A DNA stretch of 64,000 nucleotides, taken from the NCBI GenBank assembly GCA_963575645.1, contig OY754471.1:30760401-30824400 (forward strand). Reading direction: 5' to 3'. Origin of the DNA: Xanthostigma xanthostigma (Eukaryota > Arthropoda > Insecta > Raphidioptera > Raphidiidae). Below the pieces are notes generated by a model. The model saw nothing but the letters and a program-made list of their open reading frames with translations. It did no database searches and had not been told where the DNA came from. The translations under genes and the position numbers were made by a program. Positions 51,692 to 62,220 of this stretch are shown here, piece after piece (position 1 is the stretch's first letter; each line of letters starts with the position of its first letter).

Positions 51692-54164
51692 CATAAGCAC
51701 CTAATTGTCGTGAAGCATGTAAAAACTGCTTGTCTGCGTCAAAATAATGGTTAACATGCAGTTTGCATTTTCTTATGAGAGAATGATCCAAACCTGCTTG
51801 TTATAGTGAAAGTAACCTTACTTTTGTGAAATAAAACAATTTTGCCTTTAAGGACTTATTTGCACCTAATTGTCGTAAAACATGTAAAAACTGCTTGTCT
51901 GCGTGAAAATAATAGTAAATATTCAGTTTGCATTTTCTTATGAGAGAATGAACCAAACCTGAATGTTATAGTGTAAGTAGACTTACCTTCATGAAATAAA
52001 GCAATTTTGCCTATAAGGACTAATTTGCACCTAATTGTCGTAAAGCATGTAAAACTGCTTGTCTGCGTTAAAATGATAGTAAATGTGCAGTTTGCATTTT
52101 CTTATGAGAGAATGATCCAAACCTCAATGTTATAGTGTAAATAGACTTACCTTCGTGAAATAAAGCAATTTTGCCTATAAGGACTCATTTGCCCCTAATT
52201 GTCATAAAGCATGTAAAAACTGCTTGTATGCGTTAAAATTATAGTTAATATGCAGTTTGCATTTTCTTATGAGAGAATGATCCAAACCTGAATGTTATAG
52301 TGTAAGTAGACTTACCTTCATGAAATAAAGCAATTTTGCCTATAAGGACTAATTTGCACCTAATTGTCGTAAAGCATGTAAAAACTGCTTGTCTGCGTTA
52401 AAATGATAGTAAATGTGCAGTTTGCATTTTCTTATGAGAGAATGATCCAAACCTGAATGTTATAGTATAATTAGACTTACCTTTATGAAATAAAGCAATT
52501 TTGCCTATAAGGACTCATTTGCACCAAATTGTCGTGAAGCATGTAAAAACTGCTTGTCTGTGTTAAAATGATAGTAAATGTGCAGTTTGCATTATCTTTT
52601 GAGAAATGATCCAAACCTGAATATTATAGTGTAAATAGACTTACCTTTGTAAAATAAAGCAATTTTGCCTATAAGGACTCATTTTCACCTAATTGTCATA
52701 AAGCATGTAAATACTACTTGTCTGCGTGAAAATAATAGAAAATGATCATTTTGCATTATCTTTTGAGAGAATGATCCAAACCTGAATGTTATAGTGTAAA
52801 TAGACTTACCTTTGTGAAATAAAGCAATTTTGCCTACTAGGACTCATTTGCACGCAATTGTCATGAAGCATGTAAAAACTGCTTGTCTGCGTCAAAATAA
52901 TGGTTAATATGCAGTTTGCATTTTCTTATGAAAGAATGATCCAAACCTGATTGTTATAGTGAAAGTTGACTTACCTTTGTGAAATAAAACAATTTTGCCT
53001 TTAAGGACTTATTTGCACCTAATTGTCGTAAAACATGTAAAAACTGCTTGTCTGTGTGAAAATGATAGTAAATATGCAGTTTGCATTTTCTTATGAGAGA
53101 ATGATCCAAACCTGAATGTTATAGTGTAAATAGACTTACCCTCATGAAATAAAGCAATTTTGCCTATAAGGACTCATTTGCACTCAATTGTCGTGAAGCA
53201 TGTAAAAACTGCTTGTCTGCGTTAAAATAATGGTTAATATGCAGTTTGCAATTTCTTATGAGAGAATGATCCAAACCTGAATGTTATAGTGAAAGTAGAC
53301 TTACCTTTGTGAAATAAAACAATTTTGCCTTTAAGGACTTATTTCCACCTAATTGTCGTAAAGCATGTAAAAACTGCTTGTCTGCGTTAAAATAATGGTT
53401 AATATGCAGTTTGCATTTTCTTATGAGAGAATGATCCAAACCTGAATGTTATAGTTTAAGTAAACTTACCTTTGTAAAATAAAGCAATTTTGCCTATAAG
53501 GACTCATTTGCACGCAATTGTCGTGAAGCATGTAAAAACTGCTTGTCTGCGTTAAAATAATGGTTAATATGCAGTTTGCATTTTCTTATAAGAGAATGAT
53601 CCAAACCTGAATGTTATAGTGTAAATAGACTTACCCTCATGAAATAAAGCAATTTTGCCTTTAAAGACTCATTTGCACCTAATTGTCGTAAAGCATGTAA
53701 AAACTGCTTGTCTGCGTTTAAATAATGGTTAATATGCAGTTTGCATTTTCTTATGAGAGAATGATCCAAACCTGAATGTTATAGTGAAAGTAGACTTACC
53801 TTTGTGAAATAAAACAATTTTGCCTTTAAGGACTTATTTGCACCTAATTGTCGTAAACCATGTAAAAACTGCTTGTCTGCGTCAAAATAATGGTTAATAT
53901 TCAGTTTGCATTTTCTTATGAGAGAATGATCCAAAACTGAATGTTATAGTGCAAATAAACTTACCCTTATGAAATAAAGCAATTTTGCCTATAAGGACTC
54001 ATTTGCACCTAATTGTCATAAAGCATGTAAAAACTGCTTGTATGCGTTAAAATAATAGTTAATATGCAGTTTGCATTTTCTTCTGAGAGAATGATCCAAA
54101 CCTGAATGTTATAGTGTAGGTAAACTTACCTTTGTGAAATAAAGCAATTTTGCCTATAAGGACT
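51692..54164. repeat. Domain D HOR, copy D1 (~2473 bp, 15 monomers)
   Basis: D1 begins at the chimeric CATAAGCACC monomer and repeats at 54165. Marks are CTGCTTGTTATAGTG with GTAACCTTAC (51796), two GGACTAATTTG monomers, GCATTATCTTTTGAGAAATG (one base shorter than the usual GAGAAAATG), the TGATCATTTTGCATTATC monomer at 52743 and TTATTTCCACC at 53340. Its first monomers match the C1 series 45.4-46.1 kb, and later ones match domain B (TGATCATTTTGC, GTTTAAGTAAAC), so D looks like a fusion of C- and B-type blocks that was then duplicated. Confidence 0.78.
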
Positions 54165-56094
54165 CATAAGCACCTAATTGTCGTGAAGCATGTAAAAACT
54201 GCTTGTCTGCGTCAAAATAATGGTTAACATGCAGTTTGCATTTTCTTATGAGAGAATGATCCAAACCTGCTTGTTATGGTGAAAGTAACCTTACTTTTGT
54301 GAAATAAAACAATTTTGCCTTTAAGGACTTATTTGCACCTAATTGTCGTAAAACGTAAAAACTGCTTGTCTGCGTGAAAATAATAGTAAATATTCAGTTT
54401 GCATTTTCTTATATGAGAATGATCCAAACCTGAATGTTATAGTGTAAGTAGACTTACCTTCATGAAATAAAGCAATTTTGCCTATAAGGACTAATTTGCA
54501 CCTAATTGTCGTAAAGCATGTAAAAACTGCTTGTCTGCGTTAAAATGATAGTAAATGTGCAGTTTGCATTTTCTTATGAGAGAATGATCCAAACCTCAAT
54601 GTTATAGTGTAAATAGACTTACCTTCGTGAAATAAAGCAATTTTGCTTATAAGGACTCATTTGCCCCTAATTGTCAAAAAGCATGTAAAAACTGCTTGTA
54701 TGCGTTAAAATCATAGTTAATATGCAGTTTGCATTTTCTTATGAGAGAATGATCCAAACCTGAATGTTATAGTGTAAGTAGACTTACCTTCATGAAATAA
54801 AGCAATTTTGCCTATAAGGATTAATTTGCACCTAATTGTCGTAAAGCATGTAAAAACTGCTTGTCTGCGTTAAAATGATAGTAAATGTGCAGTTTGCATT
54901 TTCTTATGAGAGAACGATCCAAACCTGAATGTTATAGTGTAAATAGACTTACCTTCATGAAATAAAGCAATTTTGCCTATAAGGACTCATTTGCACCTAA
55001 TTGTCGTAAAGCATGTAAAAACTGCTTGTCTGTGTTAAAATGATAGTAAATGTGCAGTTTGCATTATCTTTTGAGAAATGATCCAAACCTGAATATTATA
55101 GTGTAAATAGACTTACCTTTGTAAAATAAAGCAATTTTGCCTATAAGGACTCATTTTCACCTAATTGTCATAAAGCATGTAAATACTACTTGTCTGCGTG
55201 AAAATAATAGAAAATGATCATTTTGCATTATCTTTTGAGAGAATGATCCAAACCTGAATGTTATAGTGTAAATAGACTTACCTTTGTGAAATAAAGCAAT
55301 TTTGCCTACTAGGACTCATTTGCACGCAATTGTCATGAAGCATGTAAAAACTGCTTGTCTGCGTCAAAATAATGGTTAATATGCAGTTTGCATTTTCTTA
55401 TGAGAGAATGATCCAAACCTGATTGTTATAGTGAAAGTTGACTTACCTTTGTGAAATAAAACAATTTTGCCTTTAAGGACTTATTTGCACCTAATTGTCG
55501 TAAAACATGTAAAAACTGCTTGTCTGTGTGAAAATGATAGTAAATATGCAGTTTGCATTTTCTTATGAGAGAATGATCCAAACCTGAATGTTATAGTGAA
55601 AGTAGACTTACCTTTGTGAAATAAAACAATTTTGCCTTTAAGGACTTATTTCCACCTAATTGTCGTAAAGCATGTAAAAACTGCTTGTCTGCGTTAAAAT
55701 AATGGTTAATATGCAGTTTGCATTTTCTTATGAGAGAATGATCCAAACCTGAATGTTATAGTTTAAGTAAACTTACCTTTGTAAAATAAAGCAATTTTGC
55801 CTATAAGGACTCATTTGCACGCAATTGTCGTGAAGCATGTAAAAACTGCTTGTCTGCGTTAAAATAATGGTTTATATGCAGTTTGCATTTTCTTATGAGA
55901 GAATGATCCAAAGCCTGAATGTTATAGTGTAAATAGACTTACCCTCATGAAATAAAGCAATTTTGCCTTTAAACACTCATTTGCACCTAATTGTCGTAAA
56001 GCATGTAAAAACTGCTTGTCTGCGTTTAAATAATGGTTAATATACAGTTTGCATTTTCTTATGAGAGAATGATCCAAACCTGAATGTTATAGTG
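54165..56094. repeat. Domain D HOR, copy D2 (partial)
   Basis: D2 tracks D1 at an offset of 2472 to 2473 (CATAAGC at 54165, TGATCATTTTGC at 55215), then at 2307 after loss of one CACTCAATTGTCG monomer (TTATTTCCACC at 55647). Private changes include AAAACGTAAAAACTG near 54354 and CTTATATGAGAATG near 54410. The match ends near 56095, where D1 has a GTGAAAGTAGAC monomer and D2 a GTGTAAATAGAC monomer. Confidence 0.75.
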
Positions 56095-56244
56095 TAAATA
56101 GACTTACCTTTGTAAAATAAAGCAATTTTGCCTATAAGGACTCATTTGCACGCAATTGTCGTGAAGCATGTAAAAACTGCTTGTCTGCGTTAAAATAATG
56201 GTTAATATGCAGTTTGCATTTTCTTATGAGAGAATGATCCAAAC

Positions 56245-59200
56245 CTGAATGTTATAGTGTAAAAAATAGACTTACCCTCATGAAATAAAGCAATTTTGCT
56301 TATAAGGACTCATTTGCACCTAATTGACATAAAGCATGTAAAAACTGCTTGTATGCGTTAAAATAATAGTTATTATGCAGTTTGCATTTTCTTATGAGGG
56401 AATGATCCAAACCTGAATGTTATAGTGTAAGTAAACTAACCTTTGTGAAATAAAGCAATTTTGCCTATAAAGACTCATTTGCACCTAATTGTCGTAAAAC
56501 ATGTAAACACTGCTTGTCTGCGTTAAAATAATGGTTAATATGCAGTTTGCATTTTCTTATGAGAAAATAATCCAAACCTGAATGTTATAGTTTAAATAAA
56601 CTTACCTTCATGAAATAAAGCAATTTTGCCTATAAGGACTCATTTGCCCCTAATTGTCATAAAGCATGTAAAAACTGCTTGTATGCGTTAAAATTATAGT
56701 TAATATGCAGTTTGCATTTTCTTATGAGAGAATGATCTAAACCTGAATGTTATAGTGTAAATAGACTTACCTTCATGAAATAAAGCAATTTTGCCTATAA
56801 GGACTAATTTGCACCTAATTGTCATAAAGCATGTAAATACTGCTTGTCTGCGTGAAAATAATCGGAAATGATCAGTTTGCATTACCTTTTGAGAAAATGA
56901 TTAAACCTGAATGTTATAGTGTAAATAGACTTACCTTGGTAAAATAAAGCAATTTTGCCTATAAGGACTTATTTGCCCCTAATTGTCATAAAGCATGTAA
57001 AAACTGCTTGTATGCGTTAAAATTATAGTTAATATGCAGTTTGCATTTTCTTATGAAAAAATGATCCAAACCTGAATGTTATAGTGTAAGTAGACTTACC
57101 TTCATGAAATAAAGCAATTTTGCCTATAAGGACTCATTTGCCCCTAATTGTCATAAAGCATGTAAAAACTGCTTGTATGCGTTAAAATTATAGTTAATAT
57201 GCAGTTTGCATTTTCTTATGAGAGAATGATCCAAACCTGAATGTTATATTGTAAATAGACTTACCTTCATGAAATAAAGCAATTTTGCCTATAAGGACTC
57301 ATTTGCCCCTAATTGTCATAAAGCATGTAAAAACTGCTTGTATGCGTTAAAATTATAGTTAATATGCAGTTTGCATTTTCTTATGAGAGAATGATCCAAA
57401 CCTGAATGTTATAGTGTAAGTAGACTTACCTTCATGATATAAAGCAATTTTGCCTATAAGGACTAATTTGCACCGAATTGTCGTAAAGCATGTAAAAACT
57501 GCTTGTCTGCGTTAAAATGATAGTAAATGTGCAGTTTGCATTTTCTTATGAGAGAATGATCCAAACCTGAATGTTATAGTGTAAATAGACTTGCCTTTGT
57601 AAAATAAAGCAATTTTGCCTATAAGGACTCATTTGCACCTAATTTACATAAAGCATGTAAAAACTGCTTGTATGCGTTAAAATAATAGTTAATATGCAGT
57701 TTGCATTTTCTTATGAGAGAATGATCCAAACCTTAATGTTATAGTGTAAGTAAACTTACCTTTGTGAAATAAAGCAATTTTGCCTATAAGGACTTATTTG
57801 CACCTAATTGTCGTAAACCATGTAAAAACTGCTTGTCTGCGTCAAAATAATGGTTAATATTCAGTTTGCATTTTCTTATGAGAGAATGATCCAAAACTGA
57901 ATGTTATAGTGTAAATAAACTTACCCTCATGAAATAAAGCAATTTTGCCTACAAGGACTCATTTGCACCTAATTGTCATAAAGCATGTAAAAACTGCTTG
58001 TATGCGTTAAAATAATAGTTAATATGCAGTTTGCATTTTCTTCTGAGAGAATGATCCAAACCTGAATGTTATAGTGTAAGTAAACTTACCTTTGTGAAAT
58101 AAAGCAATTTTGCCTATAAGGACCCATTTGCCCCTAATTGTCATAAAGCATGTAAAAACTGCTTGTCTGCGTTAAAATAATGGTTAATATGCTGTTTGCA
58201 TTTTCTTATGAGAGAATGATCCAAACCTGAATATTATAGTGTAAATAGACTTACCTTTGTAAAATAAAGCAATTTTGCCTATAAGGACTCATTTTCACCT
58301 AATTGTCATAAAGCATGTAAATACTACTTGTCTGCGTGAAAATAATAGAAAATGATCATTTTGCATTATCTTTTGAGATAATGATCCAAACCTGAATGTT
58401 ATAGTGTAAATAGACTTACCTTCATGAAATAAAGCAATTTTGCCTATAAGGACTCATTTGCCCCTAATTGCCATAAAGCATGTAAAAACTGCTTGTCTGC
58501 GTTAAAATAATGGTTAATATTATGCAGTTTGCATTTTCTTATGAGAGAATGATCCAAACCTGAATGTTATAGTGAAAGTAGACTTACCTTTGTGAAATAA
58601 AACAATTTTGCCTTTAAGGACTTATTTGCACCTAATTGTCGTAAACCATGTAAAAACTGCTTGTCTGCGTCAAAATAATGGTTAATATTCAGTTTGCATT
58701 TTCTTATGAGAGAATGATCCAAACCTGAATGTTATAGTGTAAATAGACTTACCTTCATGAAATAAAGCAATTTTGCCTATAAGGACTCATTTGCCCCTAA
58801 TTGTCATAAAGCATGTAAAAACTGCTTGTATGCGTTAAAATTATAGTTAATATGCAGTTTGCATTTTCTTATGAGAGAATGATCCAAACCTGAATGTTAT
58901 AGTGTAAGTAGACTTACCTTCATGAAATAAAGCAATTTTGCCTATAAGGACTCATTTGCACCTAATTGTCGTAAAGCATGTAAAAACTGCTTGTCTGCGT
59001 TAAAATGATAGTAAATGTGCAGTTTGCATTTTCTTATGAGAGAATGATCCAAACCTAAATGTTATAGTGTAAATAGACTTACCTTCATGAAATAAAGCAA
59101 TTTTGCCTATAAGGACTCATTTGCACCTAATTGTCGTAAAGCATGTAAAAACTGCTTGTCTGCGTTAAAATGATAGTAAATGTGCAGTTTGCATTATCTT

Positions 59201-60206
59201 TTGAGAAAATGATCCAAACCTGAATATTATAGTGCAAATAGACTTACCTTTGTAAAATAAAGCAATTTTGCCTATAAGGACTCATTTTCACCTAATTGTC
59301 ATAAAGCATGTAAATACTACTTGTCTGCGTGAAAATAATAGAAAATGATCATTTTGCATTATCTTTTGAGATAATGATCCAAACCTGAATGTTATAGTGT
59401 AAATAGACTTACCTTTGTGAAATAAAGCAATTTTGCCTACTGGGATTCATTTGCACGCAATTGTCATGAAGCATGTAAAAACTGCTTGACTGCGTCAAAA
59501 TAATGGTTAATATGCAGTTTGCATTTTCTTATGAGAGAATGATCCAAACCTGCTTGTTATAGCGAAAGTAACCTTACTTTTGTGAAATAAAACAATTTTG
59601 CCTTTAAGGACTTATTTGCACCTAATTGTCGTAAAACATGTAAAAACTGCTTGTCTGTGTGAAAATGATAGTAAATATGCAGTTTGCATTTTCTTATGAG
59701 AGAATGATCCAAACCTGAATGTTATAGTGTAAATAGACTTACCCTCATGAAATAAAGCAATTTTGCCTATAAGGACTCATTTGCACGCAATTGTCGTGAA
59801 GCATGTAAAAACTGCTTGTCTGCGTTAAAATAATGGTTAATATGCAGTTTGCATTTTCTTATGAGAGAATGATCCAAACCTGAATGTTATAGTTTAAGTA
59901 AACTTACCTTTGTAAAATAAAGCAATTTTGCCTATAAGGACTCATTTGCACGCAATTGTCGTGAAGCATGTAAAAACTGCTTGACTGCGTTAAAATAATG
60001 GTTAATATGCAGTTTGCATTTTCTTATGAGAGAATGATCCAAACCTGAATGTTATAGTGTAAATAGACTTACCCTCATGAAATAAAGCAATTTTGCTTAT
60101 AAGGACTCATTTGCACCTAATTGACATAAAGCATGTAAAAACTGCTTGTCTGCGTTAAAATAATGGTTAATATGCAGTTTGCATTTTCTTATGAGAGAAT
60201 GATCCA
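56245..60206. repeat. Domain E HOR, copy E1 (~3962 bp, 24 monomers)
   Basis: The TTTTGCTTATAAGGAC monomer with CTAATTGACATAAAG and GTTATTATGCAG at 56.25-56.4 kb recurs at 60.2-60.35 kb at an offset of 3962. Following monomers match too: GTAAACTAACC, GAGAAAATAATCC and the AATTATAGTTAATATG series. The CACCGAATTG and GACTTGCC monomers (57471 and 57590) recur in the next unit at 61366 and 61485. The interior is a mosaic: a C-type GTTAATATTATGCAG monomer at 58513 and two palindromic TGATCATTTTGC monomers (58353, 59346). The intervening 56095-56244 is an ordinary CACGCAATTG monomer. Confidence 0.72.
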
Positions 60207-60958
60207 AACCTGAATGTTATAGTGTAAATAGACTTACCCTCATGAAATAAAGCAATTTTGCTTATAAGGACTCATTTGCACCTAATTGACATAAAGCATG
60301 TAAAAACTGCTTGTATGCGTTAAAATAATAGTTATTATGCAGTTTGCATTTTCTTATGAGGAAATGATCCAAACCTGAATGTTATAGTGTAAGTAAACTA
60401 ACCTTTGTGAAATAAAGCAATTTTGCCTATAAGGACTCATTTGCACCTAATTGTCGTAAAGCATGTAAAAACTGCTTGTCTGCGTTAAAATAATGGTTAA
60501 TATGCAGTTTGCATTTTCTTATGAGAAAATAATCCAAACCTGAATTTTACAGTTTAAATAAACTTACCTTCATGAAATAAAGCAATTTTGCCTATAAGGA
60601 CTCATTTGCCCCTAATTGTCATAAAGCATGTAAAAACTGCTTGTATGCGTTAAAATTATAGTTAATATGCAGTTTGCATTTTCTTATGAGAGAATGATCC
60701 AAACCTGAATGTTATAGTGTAAGTAGACTTACCTTCATGAAATAAAGCAATTTTGCCTATAAGGACTCATTTGCCCCTAATTGTCATAAAGCATGTAAAA
60801 ACTGCTTGTATGCGTTAAAATTATAGTTAATATGCAGTTTGCATTTTCTTATGAGAGAATGATCCAAACCCGAATGTTATAGTGTAAATAGACTTACCCT
60901 CATAAAATAAAGCAATTTTGCTTATAAAGACTCATTTGCACCTAATTGTCGTAAAGCA

Positions 60959-61058
60959 AATTTTATGTATTATTGACGATGTATCCACTTAGGGCAGTAC
61001 AAATATATTATCTATTATCTATTATCTATTATCTATTATCTATTATCTATTATCTATT
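60959..61058. mobile_element. 100-bp non-satellite insert with (TATTATC)7 tail, copy 1
   Basis: The satellite breaks after GTAAAGCA (60951-60958) and resumes at AAAAACTGC (61059). An uninterrupted monomer has only TGT between these words, so about three bases were replaced. The insert has a 47-bp unique part (60959-61005, with the words ATTGACGATG, CCACTTAGGGC and AGTACAAATA) followed by seven TATTATC units and a final TATT (61006-61058). A short unique segment ending in a tandem heptamer resembles the 3' end of a 5'-truncated non-LTR retrotransposon or SINE with a microsatellite tail. It could also be filler DNA from break repair. I cannot assign a family and see no clear target-site duplication. 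Confidence 0.55.
61006..61058. repeat. Microsatellite (TATTATC)7
   Basis: Seven perfect heptamers plus TATT, ending directly at the AAAAACTGC of the satellite. It is the only simple-sequence tract of this kind in the window apart from its duplicate at 61763. Confidence 0.95.
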
Positions 61059-61715
61059 AAAAACTGCTTGTCTGCGTTAAAATAATGGTTAATATGCAGT
61101 TTGCATTTTCTTATGAGAAAATAATCCAAACCTGAATGTTATAGTGTAAATAGACTTACCTTCATGAAATAAAGCAATTTTGCCTATAAGGACTCATTTG
61201 CCCCTAATTGTCATAAAGCATGTAAAAACTGCTTGAATGCGTTAAAATTATAGTTAATATGCAGTTTGCATTTTCTTATGAGAGCATGATCCAAACCTGA
61301 ATGTTATAGTGTAAGTAGACTTACCTTCATAAAATAAAGCAATTTTGCCTATTAGGACTAATTTGCACCGAATTGTCGTAAAGCATGTAAAAACTGCTTG
61401 TCTGCGTTAAAATGATAGTAAATGTGCAGTTTGCATTTTCTTATGAGAGAATGATCCAAACCTGAATGTTATAGTGTAAATAGACTTGCCTTTGTAAAAT
61501 AAACCAATTTTGCCTATAAGGACTCATTTGCACCTAATTGTCGTGAAGCATGTAAAAACTACTTGTCTGCGTGAAAATGATAGTAAATATGCAGTTTGCA
61601 TTTTCTTATGAGAGAATGATCCAAACCCGAATGTTATAGTGTAAATAGACTTACCCTCATAAAATAAAGCAATTTTGCCTATAAAGACTCATTTGCACCT
61701 AATTGTCGTAAAGCA

Positions 61716-61794
61716 AATTTTATGTATTATTGACGATGTATCCACTTAGGGCAGTACAAATATATTATCTATTATCTATTATCTATTATCTATT
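61716..61794. mobile_element. 79-bp non-satellite insert with (TATTATC)4 tail, copy 2
   Basis: The same 47-bp unique part (61716-61762) and the same junctions with GTAAAGCA and AAAAACTGC as at 60959. It is followed by only four heptamers plus TATT. Identical breakpoints and shared flanking variants show it arose by duplication of the surrounding satellite at an offset of 757 bp, not by a second insertion. The 21-bp length difference equals exactly three heptamers, as expected from replication slippage. Confidence 0.6.
61763..61794. repeat. Microsatellite (TATTATC)4
   Basis: Four perfect heptamers plus TATT; the shorter allele of the tract at 61006-61058. Confidence 0.95.
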
Positions 61795-62220
61795 AAAAAC
61801 TGCTTGTCTGCGTTAAAATAATGGTTAATATGCAGTTTGCATTTTCTTATGAGAAAATAATCCAAACCTGAATGTTATAGTTTAAATAAACTTACCTTCA
61901 TGAAATAAAGCAATTTTGCCTATAAGGACTCATTTGCCCCTAATTGTCATAAAGCATGTAAAAACTGCTTGTATGCGTTAAAATTATAGTTAATATGCAG
62001 TTTGCATTTTCTTATGAGAGAATGATCCAAACCTGAATGTTATAGTGTAAGTAGACTTACCTTCATGAAATAAAGCAATTTTGCCTATAAGGACTCATTT
62101 GCCCCTAATTGTCGTAAAGCATGTAAAAACTGCTTGTCTGCGTTAAAATAATGGTTAATATGCAGTTTGCAATTTCTTATGAGAGAATGATCCAAACCTG
62201 AATGTTATAGTTTAAGTAAA

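Larger units (their letters stand above)
60207..62220. repeat. Domain E HOR, partial copy E2 carrying inserts
   Basis: E2 repeats the first part of E1 but contains two copies of a non-satellite insert (60959-61058 and 61716-61794) within a roughly 757-bp tandem duplication (four monomers plus insert). Both duplicated blocks also carry the rare AAACCCGAATG (60866, 61623), CTCATAAAATAAAG and, after the insert, GAGAAAATAATCC. E1 has no insert at the equivalent place, so insertion came after the E duplication. Confidence 0.75.

Noticed and set aside
60989-60994. Telomere-like TTAGGG (also at 61746)
   Set aside because: A single hexamer inside the 47-bp unique part of the insert, not tandem. The second is simply its duplicate.
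60959-61058. Helitron or terminal-inverted-repeat transposon as the source of the insert
   Set aside because: I saw no terminal inverted repeat, no clear target-site duplication and no typical Helitron ends, so only a tentative non-LTR tail reading is offered.
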